From the NCBI GenBank assembly GCA_009691255.1, contig SHUT01000006.1, forward strand, positions 1-64,000: 64,000 bases of DNA, read 5' to 3'. The notes under the pieces were generated by a model. It was given only the letters and a program-made list of their open reading frames with translations, made no database searches and had not been told where the DNA came from. This DNA comes from Ilumatobacteraceae bacterium (lineage in GTDB: Bacteria; Actinomycetota; Acidimicrobiia; Acidimicrobiales; Ilumatobacteraceae). This document shows positions 1-8,939 of the stretch, in pieces. How positions within the stretch are numbered: the first letter of the stretch is position 1; every line of letters starts with the position of its first letter. The position numbers and the translations under genes were made by a program.

Positions 1-2
1 GA

Positions 3-476
3 ATTGCTGGACTTGGCGCTTTGCCATCAAGAACCTTCTGCGTCAAAGTAAAGGGCGTAAAATGTTCTGAGCCAGTGAGCGCTGCTTCACTGCAGATGCT
101 GAACACCAACCTGGCCAAGAACGCAGTCTTCCCGAAGGGCACTTTCACACAAAAGAACAACGCAAAAGTTTGGTACGATATGTATCAATTCACCAAGGCA
201 TTGAGTCGAAAATCTTCGGTCAGCCTGGCCAAAATGGCGACTATGGCTCGGGCCATTGATTCAGAAAATATTCTTGTTGATCCAAACCCTGACTGTAAGA
301 ATTGCCCAACTCTTGGAGTGACAACATCACTCACTTTAACTATTTGTAAAGTTCAAGGCTCTTATGTGACTGCGCTTAACAAGAAGGGCATCTGTCAACT
401 CCAGACCTCGTTGCAATCCGTTGATAAGAAGGGCGATGGAACAGTTCCACGCAAGGTCTTTATTCAGGTCAGTTAA
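3..476 (+). CDS. Unrecognised Cys-containing protein, 5' end outside window
   Basis: The reading frame is already open at base 3, so the TTG at 21 used by the ORF track is probably internal and the true start lies upstream of the window. The visible 157 residues are basic and contain scattered cysteines (CVKVKGVKC, PDCKNC, ICKVQ, ICQLQ), ending in VFIQVS. I recognise no family. The Cys pairs and Ser/Thr-rich short strands would suit an exported or surface domain, but the N-terminus that would carry a signal peptide is missing. A 69-nt gap separates it from the tRNA-Val gene on the same strand. Confidence 0.6.
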   Translation: MAGLGALPSRTFCVKVKGVKCSEPVSAASLQMLNTNLAKNAVFPKGTFTQKNNAKVWYDMYQFTKALSRKSSVSLAKMATMARAIDSENILVDPNPDCKNCPTLGVTTSLTLTICKVQGSYVTALNKKGICQLQTSLQSVDKKGDGTVPRKVFIQVS

Positions 477-545
477 GTCTCTGGGCAATTGTCCTGGGTA
501 TAGGCGAACTGTAGGGATGGCTGGTATTCTAAAAGTCGCCTGAAA

Positions 546-618
546 GGGCGTGTAGCTCAGTTGGTAGAGCGCCACTATGACATGGTGGAGGTCCCGGGTT
601 CAAGCCCCGTCGCGCCCA
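546..618 (+). tRNA. tRNA-Val (anticodon GAC)
   Basis: A full 73-nt cloverleaf can be folded by eye: acceptor GGGCGTG/CGCGCCC, D stem GCTC/GAGC, anticodon stem CCACT/GGTGG with loop ATGACAT (GAC at 34-36), T loop TTCAAGC, discriminator A. The outermost T-stem pair is a C-T mismatch. No CCA is encoded. The next gene starts only 4 nt downstream. Confidence 0.95.
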
Positions 619-622
619 CTCT

Positions 623-1459
623 GTGGAAATAGTTTTTGCGTTCGCCGCCGCCGTGTTTTACGGTGTGGCGGATTATTGCGGTGGTCGTGCATCGCGCACG
701 GTGTCGCCAATCTTGGTGACTGCACTAGGTCAAGCAGCAGCGTTCGTCGCATTGATCTTGATCGTGCTCATAAGCGGAGTCCCTGTCGCCCCACTTAATG
801 ACTGGGTCTGGGGCGCAATGGCCGGAGTTGCTGGAGCAACTGGATTGCTGGCGTTTTATCGTGCCATGGGAAGCGGTTTCATGACTGTCGTTGCGCCAAT
901 TTCGGCAGTAATGATGGCGAGTGTTCCGGTTGTTGTTGGGTTGGCACAGGGAGAACGACCACGCGTGATCGGGCTTGTCGCAATTCCATTGGGCTTGTTT
1001 TCGGTAGCGATGATTAGCGATCTTTTTGGCCCGCATCATCGGCGAGCACCGCGCAGTGTGGTGCTTCTGGCGCTTTTGTCAGGGGCAATATTTGGGTCGT
1101 TGTTTGTGATGCTCGAACACACATCTTCTGGAAGTGGCTTGTGGCCAGTCCTGGCTATGCGGGCCGCGAGTGTTCCGTACATGGCAATCGTTGTTCTCTT
1201 GACGCGGCAATCAATTCGATCGGGACGTAAACATCTCGGCATTATCGTGGCATCTGGTGTTTTGGACAGTATTGCAAACGTGTTGTATTTGATTGCGGTT
1301 CGCCATGGTTTAATGACGATTGTTGCCGTCATTATTGCGATGTATCCGGCAAGCACATTGGCATTAGCAACCGGACTCGACAAAGAGCGCGTGCATCCAC
1401 CTCAGATTGTCGGGATTGTTCTTGCCGTAGTGTCGCTTGTGATGCTGACAGTCGCCTAG
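623..1459 (+). CDS. EamA/DMT-family membrane transporter
   Basis: A 278-residue protein that is almost entirely hydrophobic, with about ten membrane segments in two halves of five, as in EamA (DUF6) drug/metabolite transporters. The second half begins near residue 145 after a short basic loop (HHRRAPRS). The substrate cannot be told from sequence. The GTG start at 623 is preferred because the first membrane helix begins directly after it; a start at the GTG of residue 11 would cut that helix. No Shine-Dalgarno sequence or -10 hexamer precedes it, because the tRNA-Val gene ends at 618, so the message is probably made by cleavage of a tRNA-mRNA transcript. It ends 6 bp from the convergent MBL hydrolase gene. 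Confidence 0.8.
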   Translation: MEIVFAFAAAVFYGVADYCGGRASRTVSPILVTALGQAAAFVALILIVLISGVPVAPLNDWVWGAMAGVAGATGLLAFYRAMGSGFMTVVAPISAVMMASVPVVVGLAQGERPRVIGLVAIPLGLFSVAMISDLFGPHHRRAPRSVVLLALLSGAIFGSLFVMLEHTSSGSGLWPVLAMRAASVPYMAIVVLLTRQSIRSGRKHLGIIVASGVLDSIANVLYLIAVRHGLMTIVAVIIAMYPASTLALATGLDKERVHPPQIVGIVLAVVSLVMLTVA

Positions 1460-1465
1460 GGGCAC

Positions 1466-2767
1466 TTATTGCGTCGTGAATTGTTTGACAACTGCACGGG
1501 ATTCACGCGATGCGCTCATAAAGATACCTTTGCTCATCAGTGACAATTCTGAATCACGCCGTTGCTTGTAAATATCTGCGCGGATGGCATGAATTGTTGC
1601 GTCATCGGGTGCGGCCCAACCAGCAAAATCAACAAGGTGGCATGCAAGTCGCAGGTCTCCGCCAGCGGCAACTGTTTGGGCACGCGTGGCGAGCACAAGC
1701 GCACCACCGCTGAGGTCTGCTAGTTCGCGCGCCACTACATCGTCAGGTGACGGCTTGAGCCGTGATGCTGCTCCGTCCCACCATCCACCAAACTGACGCC
1801 ACAGGTTATGCACAACAAACTCTGGTTCGTCATAGAACGGACGCAGGTATGGCTTGCTCACCAAATCATCAGAAACTTTGGCAGTGTGAATAATTGTATT
1901 GAGCGTTGCTCCCGCATTCATGAGGCTGAGCACTTGGGTAGAAAGAGACTCGAGCGCAGTTGCGATGTTGCCCAAGACGAGCGCAATACGTTCTTTGCCT
2001 TCGACGGGTAGTCCGTGTGCTGGCAAGAGCAGTTCGGGTTGGCGTGTGATCATGTCACGCAATGCTGCAGCCCATTCGATGGGGTAGCGCTGCACCTTTT
2101 GAGGGTTGCCGGCATTAGGAAAATTCCAAATCACAAAGTCACCCGAAGCCAGCCATTTGCGCTCGGGCATCCACGCCCATAAGTGATCATCTGTTTCGCC
2201 ACGAGCATGATTTAATTCGATCGTGTCGTTGGCAATTTGTAATGTGTGTTGGGCACTAAATGTCTGCGTCACTTCAAGTGTGTCGTGCGGAATGAATGTT
2301 GTTCCTGTGCCGCCAACGCCTAATTTTGCATCCTGAGAAATGCCACCAAACTGACGATGATTAATCGCTAAGTTCCAGTCATTGGTTTGGCGGTAGCGCG
2401 CAAAACGATTAGCAATGTTTTCGTGCCCAACCACATGGGGTAGCGGTTGTCGATGATCTTGGGCGTGGGCCCCAAATGCAGGGCTTCCGCCCACGTGGTC
2501 GGCGTGTCCGTGGGTGTACACGAGCGAATGAAATCGGGTGGGGCGCCAAGACTGAAGTGCGGATACAACAGCGGAGCCGGTGTTGACTCCGCTCGTATCA
2601 AAACACACCAGACCATCACCTGAGTCCCAGGCCACGCAGTGACTAAATGATTCTACCATTGCCAGATCTGGCGCTATTTCAGAGAGCTCGTTTGTGACTC
2701 TGTTTGTGGGTTCGTTGAGAATCGACTCATCAATGATGCGTGTGCTGAGCGCAAGTAAGTCAGTCAT
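1466..2767 (-). CDS. MBL-fold hydrolase, alkyl-sulfatase type
   Basis: A 433-residue metallo-beta-lactamase-fold enzyme. The zinc motif THGHADHVGG lies near residue 105, followed by later metal ligands (HARGETDDHL, SGDF, LLPAHG). The region after about residue 270 (PYLRPFYDEPEFVVHNLWRQFGGWW) matches the dimerisation domain of SdsA1-like alkyl sulfatases. It is shorter than SdsA1 (about 650 residues) and has no signal peptide and no clear SCP-2 domain, so it belongs to the compact cytoplasmic branch; its substrate is uncertain. It follows the acyl-CoA dehydrogenase by 24 nt with a GAAAGG ribosome site, so the two are probably one operon, which would fit release and oxidation of aliphatic chains. 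Confidence 0.8.
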   Translation of the reverse strand: MTDLLALSTRIIDESILNEPTNRVTNELSEIAPDLAMVESFSHCVAWDSGDGLVCFDTSGVNTGSAVVSALQSWRPTRFHSLVYTHGHADHVGGSPAFGAHAQDHRQPLPHVVGHENIANRFARYRQTNDWNLAINHRQFGGISQDAKLGVGGTGTTFIPHDTLEVTQTFSAQHTLQIANDTIELNHARGETDDHLWAWMPERKWLASGDFVIWNFPNAGNPQKVQRYPIEWAAALRDMITRQPELLLPAHGLPVEGKERIALVLGNIATALESLSTQVLSLMNAGATLNTIIHTAKVSDDLVSKPYLRPFYDEPEFVVHNLWRQFGGWWDGAASRLKPSPDDVVARELADLSGGALVLATRAQTVAAGGDLRLACHLVDFAGWAAPDDATIHAIRADIYKQRRDSELSLMSKGIFMSASRESRAVVKQFTTQ

Positions 2768-2791
2768 ACGGTGGAGCCTTTCAGTGAAAAA

Positions 2792-3889
2792 TTATTTTGC
2801 TAGTCCCAAGACTCGCTCACCAAGGATATTGCGCATCACATCAGAAGTGCCACCCATGATGGTGTAAGCGGGTGCGTATAACAAGCTAGGTGTTAAATCA
2901 TTCCACAGCATCGCATGGGCACCCATGATCCGAGCGACAAAGTCCGAGACACGCTGTTCGTGTTCGGTGCAAAAGCACTTTGTGGCTGCAGAAAAACCTG
3001 CAGGTGCTTGCCTGAGGACTTCCCGAAGAACCAAGATTCGTCCGATGCGGTAGGTCGATTCAAGGGCTGCGATTTCTTGGCGGATTTTTGGGTTTGATGT
3101 GTCAGCAATTGAACGCGCATAGAGGAACGATGCGTAATTCGATACTAAGCGATCGATTCCGCCTCGCTCGTGCTCTAGTTGACGCATTGTTTGCTTGAAT
3201 GCACCACCGAGCGTGCCGACCAGGTTGTCCCTTGGCACTCGTGCGTCAGTGTAAAAGACTTCGCAGAAATGACGGTTCGTTGTCATGTCTGTGATTTGTC
3301 GTATTTCAACACCAGCGACATTCATCGGCACAATTATTTCGCTGATTCCTGCGTGTGGTGGTCCGTCTGTGCTGGTGCGACAGATGAGGTAGCAATAGTC
3401 AGCCTGCGCTCCGAAACTTGTCCAAATTTTTTGACCATTGATTACCCACTCATCACCGTCGAGCACTGCTGATGTTGTAAGAGATGCCAAATCAGAACCA
3501 GCATTTGGTTCGCTCATTCCGATGCACCATGTAGCTTCGCCGGCGAGAATTCCGGGCAGAAAATCACGCTGTTGCTGCACTGTGCCGTACTGAATTAACG
3601 CAGGACCCATTTGTCTGTCACCAAACCAACTCGCCGCAATCGGAGCACCTGCCGAGATCAGTTCTTCTCCGACAATCAGGCGGTCAATGGGCTCACGGCC
3701 ACCGCCACCAAACTCAGTTGGCCAGGTCATGCCCAGCCAGCCCCTGGCGCCAAGTTCACGCGAAAACTCACGCGAGTAACCGTTCATCCAGGAATCATTG
3801 TGACGTCCGTAGGTGTCAACTGCCTGGCGGGCCACATCGCGAGCTTCTTGGCGCAGGCTGAGTTGCGAAGGGGTCCACTCAAAGTCCAT
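2792..3889 (-). CDS. Acyl-CoA dehydrogenase family protein
   Basis: A 365-residue FAD-dependent acyl-CoA dehydrogenase. Visible family signatures are the flavin/substrate segment [18 protein letters not shown], the NGQKIWTS motif, and the C-terminal [22 protein letters not shown]. It is a little shorter than the usual 380-400 residues. The position usually held by the catalytic Glu cannot be assigned confidently without an alignment. It is first in an operon with the alkyl-sulfatase-like hydrolase. A TACCAT hexamer 8 nt before the ATG could be its -10 box. It is divergent from icd. Confidence 0.9.
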   Translation of the reverse strand: MDFEWTPSQLSLRQEARDVARQAVDTYGRHNDSWMNGYSREFSRELGARGWLGMTWPTEFGGGGREPIDRLIVGEELISAGAPIAASWFGDRQMGPALIQYGTVQQQRDFLPGILAGEATWCIGMSEPNAGSDLASLTTSAVLDGDEWVINGQKIWTSFGAQADYCYLICRTSTDGPPHAGISEIIVPMNVAGVEIRQITDMTTNRHFCEVFYTDARVPRDNLVGTLGGAFKQTMRQLEHERGGIDRLVSNYASFLYARSIADTSNPKIRQEIAALESTYRIGRILVLREVLRQAPAGFSAATKCFCTEHEQRVSDFVARIMGAHAMLWNDLTPSLLYAPAYTIMGGTSDVMRNILGERVLGLAK

Positions 3890-3933
3890 TAGGTCTGATG
3901 GTAGGGCAGGCTGGCACAGTCTGCGCTATCGTG

Positions 3934-3950
3934 TACAAGTACCATACAAG
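3934..3950. promoter_or_regulatory. Paired TACAAG direct repeats in the icd promoter
   Basis: TACAAG occurs at 3934 and 3945, exactly 11 bp apart on the same helix face. The pair overlaps TACCAT (3940-3945), a plausible -10 box for icd. The same arrangement occurs in the acn/gntR intergenic region at 12383-12399. It is inferred to be an operator for a shared regulator. Confidence 0.5.
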
Positions 3951-3968
3951 TGCTCGAAAGGGGACATC

Positions 3969-5183
3969 ATGTCCAAGATCAAAGTTGCTCAACCAGTCGT
4001 TGAACTCGATGGGGACGAAATGACGCACATCATTTGGCAGTTCATTAAAGAGCGGTTGATTTTGCCCTATCTCGACATAACTCTTGATTATTACGACCTC
4101 GGAATGGAATACCGCGATGAGACAAACGATCAAGTCACGATCGACTCAGCGCAAGCAATTCTCAAATATGGCGTAGGCGTGAAATGCGCCACGATCACTC
4201 CAGACGAGGCACGCGTCGAAGAGTTCAAGCTCAAAAAAATGTGGAAGTCTCCAAACGGCACAGTACGAAATATTCTTGGTGGTGTTGTTTTTCGCGAACC
4301 AATCATTTGCAAAAATATCCCACGCCTAGTGCCGGGTTGGACAAAACCAATCGTGATTGGGCGTCATGCACACGGCGATCAATACAAGGCAACCGATTTT
4401 CGTGTGCCCGGAGCTGGCACCGTCACCATGTCATGGATCCCTGACGGAGAAGGCGAACCCATCCAGCTCGAAGTTGCCAAGTTCACTGGCTCTGGCGTAG
4501 CAATGGGAATGTATAACTTCGATGATTCAATTCGCGATTTTGCGCGTGCATCATTGCGCTACGGATTACAACGCAACTATCCAGTCTACATGAGCACCAA
4601 GAACACAATTCTCAAGGTGTATGACGGCCGCTTCAAAGATTTGTTTGAAGAAGTTTTTGAGGCAGAGTTCAAGGCTGATTTTGAGAAAGCGGGACTGACC
4701 TATGAGCATCGTCTGATCGACGACATGGTTGCATGCGCCATGAAGTGGGAAGGCGGCTACTTGTGGGCTTGCAAGAACTATGACGGTGATGTGCAATCCG
4801 ATACGGTCGCCCAGGGATTTGGCTCACTTGGTCTAATGACATCAGTTTTGCTGACGCCAGATGGCAAGACCGTCGAAGCAGAAGCCGCTCACGGCACCGT
4901 CACTCGCCATTATCGCGAACATCAAAAAGGCAACAAGACATCCACTAATCCGGTTGCATCTATTTATGCATGGACACGCGGACTAATGCATCGCGGAAAA
5001 CTTGACAGCAATGCGCCCCTCATTGACTTTGCCGAAAAACTTGAAGCGGTCTGCGTTGAAGCAATCGAAGATGGTGAAATGACAAAAGACCTGGCCATCT
5101 TGATTTCCAAAGAGCAGCCTTGGCTGACAACAGAAGATTTCTTAGCCGCACTTGATCGTCGCTTGCAAGCAAAGATGGCATAG
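3969..5183 (+). CDS. icd: NADP-dependent isocitrate dehydrogenase
   Basis: A 404-residue eukaryotic-type (homodimeric, subfamily II) isocitrate dehydrogenase, which converts isocitrate to 2-oxoglutarate with NADP. It begins [20 protein letters not shown], and the substrate-loop segment ([12 protein letters not shown]) and [15 protein letters not shown] are clear. Late conserved blocks include [17 protein letters not shown] and [13 protein letters not shown]. The ORF track starts at 3813, but the ATG at 3969 is right: AAAGGGG lies 5 nt upstream and family alignment begins there. The upstream 52 residues are antisense to the acyl-CoA dehydrogenase gene. A quinone oxidoreductase follows 4 nt downstream. 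Confidence 0.97.
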   Translation: MSKIKVAQPVVELDGDEMTHIIWQFIKERLILPYLDITLDYYDLGMEYRDETNDQVTIDSAQAILKYGVGVKCATITPDEARVEEFKLKKMWKSPNGTVRNILGGVVFREPIICKNIPRLVPGWTKPIVIGRHAHGDQYKATDFRVPGAGTVTMSWIPDGEGEPIQLEVAKFTGSGVAMGMYNFDDSIRDFARASLRYGLQRNYPVYMSTKNTILKVYDGRFKDLFEEVFEAEFKADFEKAGLTYEHRLIDDMVACAMKWEGGYLWACKNYDGDVQSDTVAQGFGSLGLMTSVLLTPDGKTVEAEAAHGTVTRHYREHQKGNKTSTNPVASIYAWTRGLMHRGKLDSNAPLIDFAEKLEAVCVEAIEDGEMTKDLAILISKEQPWLTTEDFLAALDRRLQAKMA

Positions 5184-5187
5184 ACCA

Positions 5188-6171
5188 ATGCGCGCGGTTG
5201 TGTTGCGCTCTCACGGTGGTCCAGAGGTCCTTGAAATTCAAGACATCGCTGCCCCGACGCCAGGCAATGATGAGATTGCTGTAGATGTCGTTGCAACTGC
5301 ACTCAACCGCGCAGACCTCTTGCAACGAATGGGTCTGTATCCCAATCCGTTTCCAGATGACATCGAGATTCCTGGTCTTGAATTTTCTGGCACCGTGCAT
5401 TCAGTTGGCGCTCATGTTCGTCGCTGGAGTGTTGGTGACCCCGTCATGGGCATCGTGTCTGGTGGTGGTTACGCCCAACAACTTGTGCTGCCAGAGCGTC
5501 AAGCAATGAGAATCCCAACTGGAATAGCAGTTGCGGATGCAGCCGCTATTCCAGAAGTATTTATTACCGCTTGGGATGCACTTGTAGTGCAAGGTGGTCT
5601 TACGTCTGGTCGATGGGCACTTGTGCATGCCGGAGCATCGGGCGTTGGAACGGCCGCTATTCAGATTTGCAAAGCAATCGGTGCACGTATTGTGGTCACT
5701 TGCTCTGCTGGCAAAGTTGGGGCGTGTCGCTCGCTTGGAGCCAATGTTGTAGTGGATTACGGTTCGCAAGACTTTGTGGCAGAAGTCGCTGCGGCGACGT
5801 CTGGTGCCGGAGTAGATGTAGTTCTAGATGTGATTGGCGGGGATTATCTTGATCGCAATATTGCTGCCCTTGCAAGCAAGGGTCGCATTATTCAGGTCGG
5901 CGTCTTGGCTGGCAAACCAACGCTTTTTAATGTTGGCGCTTTATTGGGCAAGCGGGCAACAATTATCGGCACGGTTTTACGCGCCAGACCAGTAGAAGAG
6001 AAAATCGCAATCTCCCAGCGATTTGCTTACGAAGTTCTGCCTCTCTTTGATTCTGGCATCTTGCGAACCGTCATCGATCGCCGTTATCAATTAGACGACA
6101 TCGCAGCAGCCCAAGAATATATGGCTTCAAACGGCAATGTCGGGAAAATTGTTATTGATATTACGGGTTAG
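5188..6171 (+). CDS. NAD(P)H quinone oxidoreductase (MDR family)
   Basis: A 327-residue medium-chain reductase without structural zinc ligands, of the quinone oxidoreductase/PIG3 type. The N-terminal GroES-like domain carries RADLLQRMGLYP and the phrase PGLEFSGTV. The Rossmann domain has VHAGASGVGTAAIQICKAIGA near residue 145. It is expected to reduce quinones with NADPH in the cytoplasm. The ATG at 5188 starts the conserved MRAVVL; the longer ORF-track start lies inside icd. With only 4 nt between stop and start it is co-transcribed with icd, the gene that makes NADPH. It overlaps the convergent citrate synthase gene by 4 bp. Confidence 0.9.
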   Translation: MRAVVLRSHGGPEVLEIQDIAAPTPGNDEIAVDVVATALNRADLLQRMGLYPNPFPDDIEIPGLEFSGTVHSVGAHVRRWSVGDPVMGIVSGGGYAQQLVLPERQAMRIPTGIAVADAAAIPEVFITAWDALVVQGGLTSGRWALVHAGASGVGTAAIQICKAIGARIVVTCSAGKVGACRSLGANVVVDYGSQDFVAEVAAATSGAGVDVVLDVIGGDYLDRNIAALASKGRIIQVGVLAGKPTLFNVGALLGKRATIIGTVLRARPVEEKIAISQRFAYEVLPLFDSGILRTVIDRRYQLDDIAAAQEYMASNGNVGKIVIDITG

Positions 6172-7436
6172 CGTTGAGCGATTGCAGTGTAAGTACGTTC
6201 GTCAGAACCGGTATACCACTGACGAGGGCGACTGATTTTTTGTTCTTTGTCTGCCAATAGTTCTTGCATGTGAGTGAGCCAGCCCACCGTGCGTGGGATG
6301 GCAAATAAGACAGTGAACATGTCGACTGGGAATCCAAGTGCTTGGTAAATCAGTCCTGAATAGAAGTCGACATTTGGATACAACTTGCGTGACACAAAGT
6401 AGTCATCGCTCAACGCCGCCTTTTCGAGTGCGAGTGCCACATCAAGAAGTGGATTCATGCCGGTCACTTTAAAGACTTCGTAGGCAGTGTTCTTGACGAT
6501 TGTGGCACGCGGATCAAAGTTCTTGTACACACGATGTCCAAACCCCATTAAACGACCGTGCCCATCTTTGACCTCATCGATAAAGGCTGGAACATTGGCG
6601 ACGTCTCCTATTTCGGTCAACATGCGTACCACGGCTTCGTTGGCGCCGCCGTGCAGCGGGCCATAGAGCGCAGCGGCAGCGGCAGCCGTGGCGGTGTATG
6701 GATCAGAGTGAGCAGAACTAACAACACGCATGGCGGTGGTTCCGCAGTTTTGTTCGTGGTCTGCGTGCAAGATAAACAATACGTCCATCGCTCGCGCAAG
6801 CACTGGATCGACTTTGTAGTCGTCGCCAATACGAAACATCATATTCAGGAAGTTTTCGCCGTACGACAATGAGTTGTTGGGCGACACAAAGGGCAGTCCT
6901 TGGCTAAACCGGTAGCACATTGCTGCGATGGTTGGAACCTTGGCAACAAGTCGGAGCACTTGTTTGTCAAAAGACTCTTTTTCAAAAATATCTTTGGCGT
7001 CATCGTAGAACGTGCCCAGTGCGGCAATTGCTGAAATAAACATGCCCATCGGATGAGCGTCGTAGTGGAAGCCATCAACAAAGCGTTTGCGCATGTTTTC
7101 GTGGATCATTGTGTGATGCCTTACATCAAGTTTCCACGCGCTTAGTTCTGCAGCAGTCGGCAGTTGTCCATTAATCAAAAGATATGCGACTTCTAGAAAT
7201 GTTGAATTTTGTGCGAGTTGCTCGATGGGGTAGCCGCGATATCGCAAAATTCCGGCATCACCGTCGAGGTAGGTGATTGAAGACGCACATGATGCGGTAG
7301 ACAAATATGCGGGGTCATACATGAATAGGTTCGGGTCTAGTTCCCGAAGAGCAGAAGAACTAAAAACTCCGCCGGTGATCGGAACCGTTACTTTTTTTCC
7401 AGAGCGATCGTCGATAATTGTGATGGTGTCAGCCAT
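6168..7436 (-). CDS. gltA: Citrate synthase
   Basis: A 422-residue type I (hexameric, Gram-negative-like) citrate synthase, condensing acetyl-CoA with oxaloacetate. The N-terminal beta domain is present (ITITDD-like start, FMYDPAYLSTASC, ITYLDGDAGILRYRGYPIEQL). The catalytic residues are in view: His in GPLHGGANEAV, His in FGHRVYKNFDPRA and Asp in NVDFYSG. An AGGAGAT ribosome site stands 5 nt before the ATG. It is convergent with the icd-quinone reductase operon, so two TCA-cycle enzymes sit tail to tail. No TACAAG repeat is seen upstream of this gene. Confidence 0.97.
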   Translation of the reverse strand: MADTITIIDDRSGKKVTVPITGGVFSSSALRELDPNLFMYDPAYLSTASCASSITYLDGDAGILRYRGYPIEQLAQNSTFLEVAYLLINGQLPTAAELSAWKLDVRHHTMIHENMRKRFVDGFHYDAHPMGMFISAIAALGTFYDDAKDIFEKESFDKQVLRLVAKVPTIAAMCYRFSQGLPFVSPNNSLSYGENFLNMMFRIGDDYKVDPVLARAMDVLFILHADHEQNCGTTAMRVVSSAHSDPYTATAAAAAALYGPLHGGANEAVVRMLTEIGDVANVPAFIDEVKDGHGRLMGFGHRVYKNFDPRATIVKNTAYEVFKVTGMNPLLDVALALEKAALSDDYFVSRKLYPNVDFYSGLIYQALGFPVDMFTVLFAIPRTVGWLTHMQELLADKEQKISRPRQWYTGSDERTYTAIAQR

Positions 7437-7526
7437 TGGGATCTCCTCTAATGACGTAAGTGAATGGGGGCTTCCTCCCCGTGGGACAGTTTAGAACACG
7501 GCGCCATCACTGCAAGAGTTGTCCGA

Positions 7527-8897
7527 CTACAGGGGAGTATTGTCATGCTTGCGTTGCGTCAATTTCTCTCGTTTATCGCGCAACATATGCAAAGCGGCGC
7601 AGATCTCGGTGCGAGTATTGGCTGGGTCAATGACGGCGTCTATGTATCCGCGTTCGGCGGCAATGTATGGATTAAGAAGTCGTGCTGAGTAGTCCGCTTC
7701 AAAGGCCGCCTTTTCTTCGGGGGTTGCACGCCTCTGCAAGATAGCGGCGGCCTGGCCCGCCCCCATGACGGCAAGTTCGGCCCAAGGCCAAGCCAGACAC
7801 AAGTCATTTCCCATTTCTTTGGAGTCCATCACGATGTATGCGCCGCCATATGACTTGCGCAGGATGACGCAGATGCGGGGCACGGTGGCACGGCCATAGG
7901 CGAAGACAAGTTGAGCACCATGACGAATCATGCCTCGCCACTCCAGGTCTTTACCAGGATAAAACCCTGGCGTGTCGACCAAAGTGATGATCGGAATATT
8001 AAAGGAGTCGCACAACGCAACAAAGCGCGCTGCTTTTTGTGATGCCTCGATATCAAGTGTCCCAGCCAAAGACATCGGCTGGTTGGCGACAACTCCTACT
8101 GGGTAGCCAGCCATTGTTGTAAATCCAGTCACTACGTTGGTTGCCCACAATGGGCGCAGTTCAAAGAAATCAGCGTCGTCGCTAAGAGTCGTAATTATTT
8201 TGCGCACATCATAACTGCCAGTAGAAGTTGGCGGAATCACAGCGCCTGCTTCTGGGGTCAGTCGATCATCGGGGTCATCGGTATGCATGATATGGGGCAA
8301 CTTGTGCACGCTGTCTGGCAAGTACGCAAGCAACGACTCAACCCACTGTAGAGCGGCGGCAACATCTAGCACCACTGCTGTTGTCGCACCGCTTTGCCGC
8401 GCGTGTGCATCAGGACCACCAAGTTCTTCATTTGATACAGCAATACCAGTGAAGTCTGCAACCATTGCTGGCCCCGACACGAAGGCATACGAATCTTGAG
8501 TCATAACAACAAAATCAGCAAGACCAATCAGTAGCGCTGGTCCAGACACTGCTGGTCCAGACACAATACAAATTGTTGGCACGATACCCGAGCAATCAGC
8601 CAGAGCTTTGGCTGCTAGACCCCAACCATGCAACGCGGCGATTCCTTCTTCGATGTCAGCACCCGATGACGCCATCACTGCAACAAACGGAAGTCCTTTT
8701 GACAATGCGGTCTGGGCGGCTAGTGCGATCACGCTTGACGCGGCGGCGGATAATGCACCGCGATGAACAGAACCATCTACATCAAGCCACACCACCTGAC
8801 GACCAGTGCTCAACTGCCGAACAGATGCGTGGGCGGCGCCAGGAATCATTCGCTGTAGTGGTAGTTCGTAATGATCAGATTCTGTTTTCATCGCCAC
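7527..8897 (-). CDS. Acyl-CoA carboxylase carboxyltransferase (AccD/PccB-like)
   Basis: A carboxyltransferase of the crotonase fold that would move CO2 from carboxybiotin to an acyl-CoA. The C-terminal half is well conserved: TLVDTPGFYPGKDLEWRG for biotin binding, then RKSYGGAYIVMDSKEMG and AWPWAELAVMGAGQAA. The N-terminal half is short and divergent (456 residues against about 510-540), although it keeps the general two-half pattern. The GTG at 8897 is chosen because TAGTCT lies exactly 6 nt upstream; ATG 8891 is possible. No biotin carboxylase or BCCP gene is nearby. The acyl-CoA substrate (acetyl, propionyl or other) cannot be assigned. Confidence 0.85.
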   Translation of the reverse strand: MAMKTESDHYELPLQRMIPGAAHASVRQLSTGRQVVWLDVDGSVHRGALSAAASSVIALAAQTALSKGLPFVAVMASSGADIEEGIAALHGWGLAAKALADCSGIVPTICIVSGPAVSGPALLIGLADFVVMTQDSYAFVSGPAMVADFTGIAVSNEELGGPDAHARQSGATTAVVLDVAAALQWVESLLAYLPDSVHKLPHIMHTDDPDDRLTPEAGAVIPPTSTGSYDVRKIITTLSDDADFFELRPLWATNVVTGFTTMAGYPVGVVANQPMSLAGTLDIEASQKAARFVALCDSFNIPIITLVDTPGFYPGKDLEWRGMIRHGAQLVFAYGRATVPRICVILRKSYGGAYIVMDSKEMGNDLCLAWPWAELAVMGAGQAAAILQRRATPEEKAAFEADYSARLLNPYIAAERGYIDAVIDPANTRTEICAALHMLRDKREKLTQRKHDNTPL

Positions 8898-8903
8898 TCC
8901 CAC

Positions 8904-8909
8904 AGACTA
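8904..8909 (-). promoter_or_regulatory. -10 box of carboxyltransferase gene (leaderless)
   Basis: TAGTCT on the minus strand, 6 nt before GTG 8897; no ribosome site is present, which suits a leaderless message. Confidence 0.5.
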
Positions 8910-8939
8910 TGCGCTCAGCCCGGGTAGCCAGTTGTAGAT

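Noticed and set aside
577-798. 73-aa ORF overlapping tRNA-Val
   Set aside because: It runs through the tRNA and out of frame with the EamA gene; Arg/Ser/Cys-rich composition typical of a shadow frame.
3813-3968. 52-residue N-terminal extension of icd in the ORF track
   Set aside because: Lies antisense to the acyl-CoA dehydrogenase start; the ribosome site and family start support ATG 3969.
7455-7485. GGGG...CCCC stem downstream of the carboxyltransferase upstream of gltA
   Set aside because: Only four pairs and no T-run; not a convincing terminator.
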